Assembly (NCBI GenBank): GCA_030248195.1
Contig: JASAND010005338.1
Span: 19,658-83,657 of the forward strand
Length of the DNA: 64,000 nt
From: Trissonchulus latispiculum
Taxonomy: Eukaryota; Nematoda; Enoplea; Enoplida; Ironidae
Direction: 5' to 3'
The notes beneath the pieces were generated by a model. The model had not been told where the DNA came from, made no database searches, and saw nothing but the letters and a program-made list of their open reading frames with translations. Both the position numbers and the translations under genes were made by a program. Positions 52,474-63,480 of the stretch are shown here, piece by piece. The stretch's first letter is position 1, and every line of letters begins with the position of its first letter.

Positions 52474-55400
52474 TATGTAGGGGCGCGACAGCGCCCCTAC
52501 ATAATATGGGTAAAAAGGCGTCTGCGCGGCCCTCTGGAGACCGTGTTGGCCTGGTGCCAGCTAATTAGAGGTCCGGGAGTGGTAAAAAGGTTACCGTCGT
52601 AAACAACTCGAGTAGTACTACAAGTACCACCATACTTTTGGTTCGAATTCGAAACTTCGAATTTTTGCACTAGGCGATAGTTACCGTGCGTTTGTTTTTT
52701 TTTCTCGGTGAATAACGCTTATTGGAAATGCATTTTACGGCGAAGTGTTGGAACGATGTGGGCATTTTGGCACCATACTACTATTATATGTTGGTAGACA
52801 GGATCCCCCCATGCTACCTTTTTTTGGTCATTTTGGCACCTGGCCAATTTTGGCTCTGTGCCAAGGTCCCAAAGTCGGACTTTCGCTATTTTTCGCAAAT
52901 TTTGGTCACACTTTTCTAGAACTGGGTGGAAGCTGGAGAGGTCTAGTATCTTTTGTTGAAAACTACCAGTAGGGGAGCATAAAGTAACGAGGGGGATTTT
53001 TTAATTTTGCTCCCTAGCTTTCAGGAGATGGGCCCAAACTTTGCATTTTTTTGGCCTGTTTTGGCGAAAAGTTTCTAAGTCCCACTTTTACTAGAAATGG
53101 CCTAAAAGTCACTAAAAATGGCGTTTTTCGGCCTTGGGGTGGTACCCATATATAGTAAATCGGGGTCGCTGAAAACGATGAGCATACTGCTGAGGTCGGT
53201 GGATGTGACCCCTGACCCACAGCGCCCACCCACAGTGGGTCCGGTGTGGGTCAAAAATGAAAGTCTTCAAAAGTGGTCAAGTTTGGTATCAAATGAAAGC
53301 CCTTGGCGAGGCCATCAACTTTTGTCATTATGCCACCCACAAAAAGTGGCCCCACCGACCTGTGGGTGGGTGCCCCACCCACAGTGGGTCCGGTGTGGGT
53401 CAAAAATGAAAGTCTTCAAAAGTGGTCAAGTTTGGTATCAAATGAAAGCCCTTGGCGAGGCCATCAACTTTTGTCATTATGCCACCCACAAAAAGTGGCC
53501 CCACCGACCTGTGGGTGGGTGCCCCACCCACAGTGGGTCCGGTGTGGGTCAAAAATGAAAGTCTTCAAAAGTGGTCAAGTTTGGTATCAAATGAAAGCCC
53601 TTGGCGAGGCCATCAACTTTTGTCATTATGCCACCCACAAAAAGTGGCTCCACCGACCTGTGGGTGGGTGCCCCACCCACAGTGGGTCCGGTGTGGGTCA
53701 AAAATGAAAGTCTTCAAAAGTGGTCAAGTTTGGTATCAAATGAAAGCCCTTGGCGAGGCGATCAACTTTTGTCATTATGCCACCCACAAAAAGTGGCCCC
53801 ACCGACCTGTGGGTGGGTGCCCCACCCACAGTGGGTCCGGTGTGGGTCAAAAATGAAAGTCTTCAAAAGTGGTCAAGTTTGGTATCAAATGAAAGCCCTT
53901 GGCGAGGCCATCAACTTTTGTCATTATGCCACCCACAAAAAGTGGCTCCACCGACCTGTGGGTGGGTGCCCCACCCACAGTGGGTCCGGTGTGGGTCAAA
54001 AATGAAAGTCTTCAAAAGTGGTCAAGTTTGGTATCAAATGAAAGCCCTTGGCGAGGCGATCAACTTTTGTCATTATGCCACCCACAAAAAGTGGCCCTAC
54101 CGACCTGTGGGTGGGTGCTCCACCCACAGTGGGTCCGGTGTGGGTCAAAAATGAAAGTCTTCAAAAGTGGTCAAGTTTGGTATCAAATGAAAGCCCTTGG
54201 CGAGGCGATCAACTTTTGTCATTATGCCACCCACAAAAAGTGGCCCCACCGACCTGTGGGTGGGTGCCCCACCCACAGTGGGTCCGGTGTGGGTCAAAAA
54301 TGAAAGTCTTCAAAAGTGGTCAAGTTTGGTATCAAATGAAAGCCCTTGGCGAGGCCATCAACTTTTGTCATTATGCCACCCACAAAAAGTGGCTCCACCG
54401 ACCTGTGGGTGGGTGCCCCACCCACAGTGGGTCCGGTGTGGGTCAAAAATGAAAGTCTTCAAAAGTGGTCAAGTTTGGTATCAAATGAAAGCCCTTGGCG
54501 AGGCGATCAACTTTTGTCATTATGTCACCCACAAAAAGTGGCCCCACCGACCTGTGGGTGGGTGCTCCACCCACAGTGGGTCCGGTGTGGGTCAAAAATG
54601 AAAGTCTTCAAAAGTGGTAAAGTTTGGTATCAAATGAAAGCCCTTGGCGAGGCGATCAACTTTTGTCATTATGCCACCCACAAAAAGTTGCCCCACCGAC
54701 CTGTGGGTGGGTGCCCCACCCACAGTGGGTCCGGTGTGGGTCAAAAATGAAAGTCTTCAAAAGTGGTCAAGTTTGGTATCAAATGAAAACCCATTTGCTC
54801 ACATTTGCCCTGCCTATATATTGCATTGTTCAAGCTCCTTATCTGCGTTAGCTTACATGCTGGAAAGGGAAACTTTAAAATGACCTTTAACCACTGGTGG
54901 CTATGGTCTATGGTGCCTACTGACCACTGGTCAAACCGCCTAAAACAACGTTTTTCGGCCCTATGGAGGTATCCATATAGTAAATCCGTGTCGCTGAACA
55001 CGATGGGCATACTGTCGAACTCTTTGGGGAGGCGAAAAAGTTTTATCCTTATACTACCCACAAACACAGGTTGCAGCAGCGGCCGAAGCTTGGGGCGGAG
55101 GTGAGAATTCAGTGGTACTATATATTTATATAATCCGTTTTCTGTTCTACCTACGGCACTGTTCAAGCTCCTTGTATCCATTACAGCATTGCTGGAAAGG
55201 GATCCTTTAAAATGACAGAAGGACAAGAAATAAAAATGCTCCTCTGGAGCATGAAAAAAGTAATATGGGTTGTGGTGAGGTTGTAAAATCAAGAGAGGAC
55301 TAGTCTTTAAAATGCTTAATATGGGGCTAGGTTCAAAAATAGAAGAGGACTAGGTTGTGAGCGAATTAATATGGGCACAGCTTCGCCGAACAACCCATAT

Positions 55401-56030
55401 TCGCGGGATTTCACGTTTCGTCTTAGCTTAGAGCTATCAATGTCAGTCAATAAAAAATTTAAACGTTGAATACTCATTGAATATAGCTGTTTGCATGCAC
55501 TGTTAGACTAGCTAGGAATATATACGAAAATTATCATCATTTTGTTGTGTTGGACTACGGCAGGCTCTACTACTAGGAGAGATCTAAGGCTATGATGCTA
55601 AAGCTATTGGTCCAAGTCGGAGGAAATAGAAGATCGTCGGAGAGTCCTAAATTATTCTTGAATATAAATTTTCCGTATAAATGGATACGTAAATTGCGCA
55701 GTTAGTATAAAGCATTTATCGAAGAAAACGTTTACTAAAATAAAAGTTCGAATAAAGCTCGAACACATACCGTAGCTGTAGATTATTTATGAACTATAAA
55801 CTAAATGTAACGTGGATATGCATAATAATTTACATTGACAAACCGCGAATATGGGTTGTTCGGCGAAGCTGTGCCCATATTAATTCGCTCACAACCTAGT
55901 CCTCTTCTATTTTTGAACCTAGCCCCATATTAAGCATTTTAAAGACTAGTCCTCTCTTGATTTTACAACCTCACCACAACCCATATTACTTTTTTCATGC
56001 TCCAGAGGAGCATTTTTATTTCTTGTATAT
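52474..56030 (-). repeat. FBS composite repeat, copy 6 (reverse orientation)
   Basis: Foldback arms 55223-55406 and 55843-56026, ACAAGAAATAAAAATGCTCC at both outer ends. Reading leftwards: a GTTCAGCGACACGGAT block at about 55000, satellite C array 53220-54790, a second GTTTTCAGCGACCCCGAT block at about 53165, and the distal hairpin GTAGGGGCGC...GCGCCCCTAC at 52476-52501. It combines FBS-1-like arms with the satellite type of FBS-3. Confidence 0.78.
53220..54790 (-). repeat. 149-bp tandem array, satellite C (FBS-6 version)
   Basis: About 10.5 nearly identical 149-bp monomers. Landmarks are CCCACAGTGGGTCCGGTGTG, GGTATCAAATGAAAGCCC and CATCAACTTTTGTCATTATG. Variants alternate (GAGGCCATC/GAGGCGATC, GTGGCCCC/GTGGCTCC), which hints at a two-monomer higher-order unit. 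The ORFs through the array arise because 149 bp shifts frame each repeat, not because it is coding. Confidence 0.95.
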
Positions 56031-56115
56031 TTAATAAGTTTAATAACAATTTCACTTTGTCTGAATGCTGCAAATGACCTAAACATTTCGCTTGAAAGAC
56101 ACAATTTTAGCCAAG

Positions 56116-56912
56116 CAGGGTTTTTTTTTTGAAAACCGGACATGTTCCAAAATTGTTCTTTTTTAAAAAATTTTGTTCTTTTTTAAGTGAAATTGTTCTT
56201 TTTTCCAAAAATTTCGTAAAAAATGGAAAAATGTAATAAAAATTTAAAGTTAAATAATTTAAAAGTTTGACGGCTTACTACATACAACAATTTATCATAA
56301 TTAAGTACGTGTATATATATGAACGCTCACACTTCACGAATAAACAAATTTTATAAAAACCTTCTTGGCTTCATGCGATCAAACTATATATATAAAATTT
56401 GGAGAAATTAAAGAAACGCAATTTTAAAATTTAAAGATCTTGCTTTTGTCTCTATTCTTTTTTGAAAACGGGAGAACATAAAATTGGCTACAAATCTTCA
56501 ATTTATCTCACACAAGAACTCTCTGAGGAATATCAACTCGCCTGCTGCTAACATTTGTGTATATATGCACCTGTGCCTGTCTTTGTTTGCAGTATATAGC
56601 AAGTCGAAGGAGACAGGCACAATAGACCTAATGCCATGAAGCGTTACAGTTTGAAGCAAGAACATAATTGTAAACTACTGGCGCAGGCAGACATGACTAA
56701 ACTGGGGGTCTGGGGGGCGAAGCCCCCCAGAAGTTGAAGAAATTTTTTGAAATTTTGCGTTTTCGGCTAAGGAAAATATTAATTTTGTGTTCTTTTTCAA
56801 CTTCTAATTTTGCTTTTTTCTCTGTTCCTTTACTGTTCTTTTTTAAAAATTTTTGTTCTTTCTGGAAAAAATGTGTTCCAAAGAACACTTTTTGGAACAA
56901 AAAAAAACTCTG
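56116..56912. mobile_element. hAT-like non-autonomous element, TSD TAGCCAAG
   Basis: Termini CAGGGTTTTTTTTTTG / CAAAAAAAAACTCTG with a perfect 8-bp duplication TAGCCAAG (56108-56115, 56913-56920). Its ends are rich in GTTCTTTTTTAAAAA. It contains the GGTCTGGGGGGCGAAGCCCC hairpin block. Non-coding. Confidence 0.86.
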
Positions 56913-56920
56913 TAGCCAAG

Positions 56921-57440
56921 TATATATATCTAACGAATCTTTGAAATGTAAGGACATGCCGCAGCCACAGTGTGACCAGCAAGATATTGGCTAGCTGTTA
57001 TATAAATATTTTAAATATGAATATTACGTATGTAGCTTGTATTCGTTGTTATTCTGTCTGACTATCCTTATCTAAGTTCATGCACCAGTGGCTGCTAGTA
57101 ATCAAAACACCATAAATATTCACTGTCTGACATGTAAATAAGTTCATTCCTATATATTATGTTAATTGCAGTAATCATTGTTTATCTTATCCCAATATGT
57201 GTATTAATCTTATGCTTACGTATTTGGTATTGCCTATTATTAATCGCCTGTATCACGCCTGCAGTATCTATAATGTGTATGTTAGCTTAATTCTCAAGAC
57301 AGTAATTTGTCATGAATGCGACTAGTATAAAAGGAGATGGTGTTGTTTATGAGTGGTTCAGTTCTCGTGTTGTTGTAGTCTGTTCGTGTGGTTCCAATAA
57401 AGCTTGAAGGCAGTGGTTGAGAGATAGTTTTAGGACCTTA
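56921..57440 (+). promoter_or_regulatory. Probable 5' LTR region of retrotransposon LTR-2
   Basis: A TATAAAAG promoter box (57326-57333) and an AATAAAG polyadenylation signal (57396-57402) precede the LTR-2 ORFs in LTR-like spacing. The exact LTR ends are unresolved because the 3' LTR lies outside the window. I could not identify a convincing primer-binding site in 57440-57699. Confidence 0.55.
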
Positions 57441-57699
57441 CGCTATCGTCTACTCTACATTAGACGAGATATTCCTACGAATCTAAGTTCGTAGAAGGAC
57501 TTACTACAATCTATACGACAAGTCTTACCCTTCCTACAGACAGTAGGAAGATAACTACAACCATACGGTACAATTTCTTACGTACGCAATATAAGTTCAA
57601 GTGCGTACCTACCCTAAGTGTTATTAGCACGGTTACATTCTTGGATGTTCCACCGAGATCCTTTGTCGCTTTGTGAGGTATACACCCGAAGCTTGAACT

Positions 57700-60600
57700 G
57701 TGGACTCGGCAAAACAGCCAAGAGGTTCGGACAACAGTACGATACAAGCTACCGGATTCAAGCAAGTATCCGAAGTGTTAGGTAAAACTCCTAAGGAGGA
57801 ACCCTCTGACACAGCTGTACCCTCTACAAGTGGTAACAGAAAAGAGGTACGCTCTACACAGACTGAACCTGGTGATTCCGCCACTGAGCGAAGCTTACAG
57901 AGTAGTCAGGATTTCACTGCTACAGCCCAGCAGTTAATTGACGCTGGAAGACAAAGACACGGAGAGTTGACACGTCGCGTTCAAGCAATTATCAAAACGG
58001 AACCTACTGATTCCGACAGTTCTGATTTAAGTTTTTCTGGGTTTTCCCAAAGGGACGTCGACGATACATCGGATCTATTATCAGCTCTTTATCCTGAGCT
58101 TACGAATTCTGATCCGACCATGGCAGTACCTGATTTTTCAGGACTACAATCAGCTCTACAGAATTTACCTGCCCATTTTAAGCAAGCCGTACAAGGCATG
58201 CATGGAGTTACTAGCCTACTGGGGCTAAGATATTCGGGCCACGCCCAAGAGAGCTGGAAGGACTTCATAGACTCCTTCGAAATTGTCAGTACAGCAAATG
58301 GCTGGACTGTTGACGAGAAAGCGCGCATGCTACCGGTATGCTTGCAAGACCAAGCAAGAGACATTTACGCCACACTAGACTTACCGACTAAGACTAATTA
58401 CGCAGCTCTGACCAAGGCTCTTAAAGAATCCTTGGAACCTGCTGAAATGACAAGATTCCGAAGTGCGCAGTTGCACAAAAGAACCCAACAGCTGCAGGAA
58501 CGGGTAGCAGACTTCGCTGCCAGCATTAAGAAGCTCGTAAAAGGAGCTTACCCTAGTTTCGACCAGTCTCATCAGGACAAACTGATGATGGAATTCTTTA
58601 TCGCCGGGTTGCTACCGCACTACGGCAGACTGGTTATGTCAAAAGAACCGTCCAACTTTGAGGAAGCATTGAAATATGCTAAGTTGGTTGAAGCTGGAGA
58701 GTACTTAACAGCAGGACTAGGACCCACTGGCACTCCAGCTGCTACTTCAAAAGCTCAGACGCTCTACACTAGCGCAGACACGGAACTAACTGAGCTTAAA
58801 AAGTCAATGAAAGCACTTCAAGAACAGTTTCAAAAATTCTCATTTGATCAGCAGAGGCAGAACGGATACATGCAAGGAGTTCTGGCCAACAACAATAACA
58901 AACCTACAGCCCAACGGTCCGAACGAGGTGATCAACGCCCACCAGGGCGACAATGGACTACAGACAGCAGAGTTATCTGTAATTATTGTAAGAAACCAGG
59001 ACACTACGTCATAAACTGTCGCAAACGTCAGAGGGACAGGGGAGCTAACATCCCAAATTCCCGTTCTACAACTGGGCAAAGACCAGCTCCTGGATACAAC
59101 CAGCGGGAAACGACCAACCATAGAGGCAACCACGCTTATCACAACGGCAATAATGGTCGGAACAATACTGCCTATGCAGTTTCAGCTACTGAGGGTGAGA
59201 ATCTGGCCGATTCTGCTGACCCGTTGCCTGAGATTACTGAGTTGAGAGAGACCATCAGAATGATTTCGGAACAAAATAACCAACTTGTACAGCAACAATA
59301 TCCTAACTTTGTGGGTAACATCACGACAGTAAGCGGTCCTACTACATCTACAGAGGCAAAACGCCGAAATCCGCTGATTCTACCCAAGACGACAGCAACA
59401 AAAAGAAAGCGAAAGGTTATCAAACCCACAGTTACTAAGGTGACTACACGGCCGGCAACGCAGCTAGAAAAGCCAAATCCACCTGTCTGTGCAAACTCAA
59501 GATTTTGGCTTCTAGTTCTTCTAGCCAGCTGTTTCTTTCCACTTTCATCATCCGTCAAGAGCGTTGCAGAGCTATCAAGCGGCCCTATGATCTGTCAAAC
59601 TGAACAAGGCAGAGCTCTTTGGCAATTGCCTGGTCGCTTGTATTGTAACCCTAACGTACCAGCCGCTGAAACGCGTATCCATAAGACTCGGCTCACGCTT
59701 TACAAGCGAAACTACGTAAAGTACAAATCAAAAGCCTGGAAATGCGCTATTGTGAAACAAACAGTGAAAACGTTCACATATTTCTTTGCGAACTATCACT
59801 TAAAGGAAGAGGAAAAGCACGACATACGTGTAACTGGGGCAGAATGTGAAGCTATGCGCCGCTTCCATCAATGTGATGCTGGCCCACTAATTCAAAAGGG
59901 CGGGCTCTGGCAAACTGACAATAAAGTAAATTTTGAATGGTCAGGCGGTGGCATCGACTGTTGCAGATGGCATAGCTATACCGCAACAAACTGCTTTATG
60001 TATGAAGCATACGTTTACAAACGTCATAGCAGCGAAACAATGGAGTCTACTGCAGGTTGGGTAGAACACTGCGACTATCGTACTGGCGGATGTCAGCTAC
60101 GTGATGGAAGCTACCTTTTGTGGGAACCAAACAGTAGTGAAAAATGCGAATTCCTAGAATGGCAAACGTTAAGTGGAGAAATGTGGGACACAAACTGGTT
60201 AGCTGATAGCGACCTTCTAGCCCTTACCTTCCGCACAGGTAAACATGCCACTGACTGCGAAGGAAAGAATATTTTCCTTAGTGATCAGGGAATTCCTGTT
60301 CGCATTATGCGGAATGAGTCTAGGAGTCGCAGAGACACGACTGCGACGAACCAGACAAAGTTCCAAGACTATATTCAGAATACTGAATCTATTTCCAGCC
60401 GAGACCTCAAAGCATGGGCTGCTCAACATGGGATAGTTACGACCGACGTACTAGCTGCGTCCTTACAGTCTCAGGAATTCAAAACCCACAAAAACCTAAA
60501 CTTTGCATTTAAGCAGGCTATGAACGCGGCATGCCGGTCTATGGCAACTATTATGGAAGTATTGAAAGCAGACATGCTCGCAAACCCTACACTAGCCATG

Positions 60601-60990
60601 CGCGCCATACTCGGCCGGAATGACATTGTTGCCAGAGCGGGAGGCCACGTGATATCCACATGGCCTTGTCAAGAACTAGAAAGTGGACTATATCACTTTG
60701 ATCCAATGAATCAAACATGTAGCATGGAAATACCCATAAAATTTCTTCTCAACTCACAAGAATATAAGGCTTACATGGACCCAGTTACTAATATTGTGCA
60801 TAAGAAGCCATATCCAGTAGACTGTCGTCTTAACAGAGAAATACCTGTTCAAGTCCACGGTAAAATGTATATGTACCAAAGCGAATCTGGTGACTTAGCT
60901 CCGTTACAACACATCCCTGAAATAAGGGCTTTTCCTGGAATTCTACCGAGCCGTGGGGATTCCAACCGACTATTTTTAGTCAGATTGTAA
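57700..60990 (+). CDS. LTR-2 ORF1: Gag with CCHC knuckle fused to an envelope-like ectodomain
   Basis: 1096 residues in one frame. Residues about 172-345 have the Ty3/gypsy Gag capsid pattern, and a CCHC zinc knuckle (CNYC...GH...C) lies at 427-440, so this part would package element RNA. A basic linker follows (RKRKVIKP around 567-575). A hydrophobic signal-like segment starts at about 602 (FWLLVLLASCFF). After it comes a cysteine-rich, N-glycosylation-site-containing region (about 620-1090) without similarity to Gag or Pol. A furin-like RSRR lies at 875-878. This looks like an envelope-like surface glycoprotein. Its stop overlaps the next ATG (TAATG), and the membrane anchor is in ORF2. Which fusion-protein class it belongs to is not clear. 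The start is the first ATG after the leader. Canonical elements place env after pol, so the position is odd. Confidence 0.72.
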   Translation: MDSAKQPRGSDNSTIQATGFKQVSEVLGKTPKEEPSDTAVPSTSGNRKEVRSTQTEPGDSATERSLQSSQDFTATAQQLIDAGRQRHGELTRRVQAIIKTEPTDSDSSDLSFSGFSQRDVDDTSDLLSALYPELTNSDPTMAVPDFSGLQSALQNLPAHFKQAVQGMHGVTSLLGLRYSGHAQESWKDFIDSFEIVSTANGWTVDEKARMLPVCLQDQARDIYATLDLPTKTNYAALTKALKESLEPAEMTRFRSAQLHKRTQQLQERVADFAASIKKLVKGAYPSFDQSHQDKLMMEFFIAGLLPHYGRLVMSKEPSNFEEALKYAKLVEAGEYLTAGLGPTGTPAATSKAQTLYTSADTELTELKKSMKALQEQFQKFSFDQQRQNGYMQGVLANNNNKPTAQRSERGDQRPPGRQWTTDSRVICNYCKKPGHYVINCRKRQRDRGANIPNSRSTTGQRPAPGYNQRETTNHRGNHAYHNGNNGRNNTAYAVSATEGENLADSADPLPEITELRETIRMISEQNNQLVQQQYPNFVGNITTVSGPTTSTEAKRRNPLILPKTTATKRKRKVIKPTVTKVTTRPATQLEKPNPPVCANSRFWLLVLLASCFFPLSSSVKSVAELSSGPMICQTEQGRALWQLPGRLYCNPNVPAAETRIHKTRLTLYKRNYVKYKSKAWKCAIVKQTVKTFTYFFANYHLKEEEKHDIRVTGAECEAMRRFHQCDAGPLIQKGGLWQTDNKVNFEWSGGGIDCCRWHSYTATNCFMYEAYVYKRHSSETMESTAGWVEHCDYRTGGCQLRDGSYLLWEPNSSEKCEFLEWQTLSGEMWDTNWLADSDLLALTFRTGKHATDCEGKNIFLSDQGIPVRIMRNESRSRRDTTATNQTKFQDYIQNTESISSRDLKAWAAQHGIVTTDVLAASLQSQEFKTHKNLNFAFKQAMNAACRSMATIMEVLKADMLANPTLAMRAILGRNDIVARAGGHVISTWPCQELESGLYHFDPMNQTCSMEIPIKFLLNSQEYKAYMDPVTNIVHKKPYPVDCRLNREIPVQVHGKMYMYQSESGDLAPLQHIPEIRAFPGILPSRGDSNRLFLVRL

Positions 60991-62438
60991 TGTATAACTT
61001 TTCAGAAATAACTTCTGAAATAGGCCTGAATGAAATTATTGGTGGGCTTCAACACCAACAACGAATCCTAAACGCACTAAGCGATCGCACAGCTGGGGAT
61101 ACGCCTCAGCAGGCAGCGCAAAGCGTAGTCAACGGAATCATGCAAAAAGGATTTTTCGGATTCCTACATGGATTCGCAGTTAGCCCATGGCAACTATGGG
61201 TCTTCCTAGTGTGTACATATGTGACATTCAGTTTCCTAATTCTGCACTGCTGCCCGACTAATATTCGCCGTAATATTTTACTGAATATACCACAACACTG
61301 GCCAAAATTCAGTGTTTGGGCAAGAAAAAAAAGAAAGGTTACTACGAGAGCTGTTGCATTACGACTACGGCGAAAAAGGCGCCGCAGTCCAAACGGAAGT
61401 TCTAACGAGGACTGCGAATTACAGGAACCTCTACGAACATCCGTGCACGGTGCCGCCCCGACGGCTCCCACTCTGCTACGTGTGTCTACCCTTGGCAGGC
61501 GACTACCTACGCCTGTCCAAGTGCCCATACTCGTAACAGGACAATTCCAATCGGACAGTGAAGTTATCAACCCAGAAACTGCTAACCAAAACATACTATA
61601 CTCCAACGATACTCTGAATAATGAACGATGTACTCAAGTTACGCCATCGCTAACTACGTTCACTGGGGAAACACAAGCCCCCAATGAAAATCACCCGCGA
61701 TCAAACCGGTCCCTATATCCTGAGACTGTTTCTCAGATCGCGACGGAAAGTAAAACTTTTGTGCCGACAATACCTGTACTTCTTAATGGAAGACCTGTCA
61801 AAGCCTTAATAGACACTGGGTCTACAATCACTATAATTGATAAGCTTACCTATGATAGCACTAACTCTACAACTAATGGTTTAGTAATAAAACCCCACTC
61901 TATCTCAGCAACAAGCATGACTGGACATCCCTTAAACCTGACTGGGGAAACAGAAATAACCATTACAATTGGTTCTAAGCAGCTCATACATCCTGCCTAC
62001 ATAGTGGACAAGGCTCCCCATCCTTGTATAATGGGAGCCGATATACTACGCAGGCTGGGAGCTTTCACTATCGATTTGGAATCTGAAACGATCAGTTTCC
62101 TTACGAATAAAGACCTCCCCGAGCAATCACGAACTACGAGCGTAACCGTGAATGAGGACATTCTTATTCCCCCACGCACCCAAGTAACGTTTGCTGGCAA
62201 CGCCTCCAATAACAAGGTTGGAGGATTGTTTGAGCCAAATACACGAGTAGAAGGAGCTACAGGCTTATATATTGCCAAAAGCCTAGTCAGAGACGGGAAC
62301 AATGTTCCCATACGAGTATTAAACACTAGTGCTGCGCCTATAAAACTGTACAAAAATACAAAGATAGGAACGGTTACCGTATGCACAATATATCATGACA
62401 ATTCGCAAAAACAAAGCGACTATGCAGAGAATTTCTAA
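60990..62438 (+). CDS. LTR-2 ORF2: membrane anchor and retropepsin
   Basis: 482 residues overlapping ORF1 by one base. Residues about 66-88 form a strong transmembrane segment (PWQLWVFLVCTYVTFSFLIL), followed by a very basic stretch (about 108-135) as in a cytoplasmic tail. From about 262 comes an aspartic protease with intact catalytic DTGS (275-278) and the C-terminal CIMGADILRRLG pattern; it would mature the Gag and Pol proteins. The first part therefore looks like the anchor of the envelope-like protein in ORF1, joined to the start of pol. The frame differs from ORF1. Whether the break is a natural reinitiation or a mutation cannot be told from one copy. The RT follows in another frame, overlapping 44 bases at 62395-62438. 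Confidence 0.75.
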   Translation: MYNFSEITSEIGLNEIIGGLQHQQRILNALSDRTAGDTPQQAAQSVVNGIMQKGFFGFLHGFAVSPWQLWVFLVCTYVTFSFLILHCCPTNIRRNILLNIPQHWPKFSVWARKKRKVTTRAVALRLRRKRRRSPNGSSNEDCELQEPLRTSVHGAAPTAPTLLRVSTLGRRLPTPVQVPILVTGQFQSDSEVINPETANQNILYSNDTLNNERCTQVTPSLTTFTGETQAPNENHPRSNRSLYPETVSQIATESKTFVPTIPVLLNGRPVKALIDTGSTITIIDKLTYDSTNSTTNGLVIKPHSISATSMTGHPLNLTGETEITITIGSKQLIHPAYIVDKAPHPCIMGADILRRLGAFTIDLESETISFLTNKDLPEQSRTTSVTVNEDILIPPRTQVTFAGNASNNKVGGLFEPNTRVEGATGLYIAKSLVRDGNNVPIRVLNTSAAPIKLYKNTKIGTVTVCTIYHDNSQKQSDYAENF

Positions 62439-63480
62439 TAACGATATCGACTCTTTAACAGAAATCGATTTGTCAAACCGTAACATGACAGAGCCCGATA
62501 ATAATAAGTTATTCGCCTTGCTAAAACAATTTAGAGATGTCTTTGCGACGGACGACAACGATATTGGGTGTGCAACTGCTGTGAAGCACACGATAGACAC
62601 CGGAAGTCATCGTCCCATCTATCAGCGTCCTTACCGGACGCCAGTGGCACTAAGGTCAACTGTGCGATAGAAGCTACAAGACTGGCTTAAGCACAAAATC
62701 ATTGAGCCAAGCTCCTCACCCTGGGCCTCGCCCATCGTACTGGTAGCAAAGAAAGACGGACCCGTATGAATTTGCGTTGACTTCAGGAAAATTAACGCCA
62801 TTACAAAGAGGGATGTATTTCCCCTACCACGCATCGAGGATTTACTTAATTCACTTGGGAATGCGTCATATTTCAGTACTCTCGATCTACAATCGGGGTA
62901 CTACAACGTTCAAATGAGCGACAAAGATAAGGAGAAAACGGCACTTACCTGCGAAGAAGGTTTATTTCAGTACAATGTTATGCCGTTTGGCTTGACCAAT
63001 GCTCCAGCTACCTTCCAACGCCTCATGAACCTAGTACTAAGTGGCTTGCAAACGAAATTTTGTCTATGTTACCTGGACGACATCATAATCTATTCAGCCA
63101 CCCTTTTTGAGCAGCATAGTGGTCGACATAGCCAACGTGCTCACCTCGCCTGCGTAATCAGCAAACTCAAGCTCAAAGCCAAAAAAGTGCCAATTGGCAA
63201 ACAGAACGTCACATACTTGGGCCATACTATATCAAAGGACGGTCTCTTGCCAGAGGATGACAAAATTCGCAAGGTTAAAGACTATCCAGAACCTCAGAAC
63301 ATCACGGAACTTCGAAGCTTTTTTGGGGCTCGCTTCGTACTACCGTCGATTCATTCGAAACTTCGCAAAAGTAGCAAGCCCCCTTTGTAACTTACTTAAA
63401 AAAGAGGCTACTTTCACATGGACATCGCACTCGCGATGAAAGCTTCAACATACTGAAGCACTGTCTCACGACAGCACCCA
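62395..63480 (+). pseudogene. LTR-2 reverse transcriptase, broken
   Basis: Ty3/gypsy RT landmarks in order: KHTIDTG...RPIYQRPYR, an FPLPRIEDLL region, FGLTNAPATFQRLM and the catalytic YLDD (about 63069-63080), then the LGLASYYRRFI connection. The frame is the same as ORF1. In-frame stops occur at 62668-62670 and 62767-62769, and frame changes at about 63110 and 63325, so this copy cannot make active enzyme. It sits directly after the protease, as in other Ty3/gypsy pol genes. Confidence 0.85.

Noticed and set aside
53118..54883. Series of overlapping 134-residue ORFs repeated every 149 bases
   Set aside because: They arise from the tandem satellite reading through itself; there is no start context, splice signal or codon bias for a real protein.
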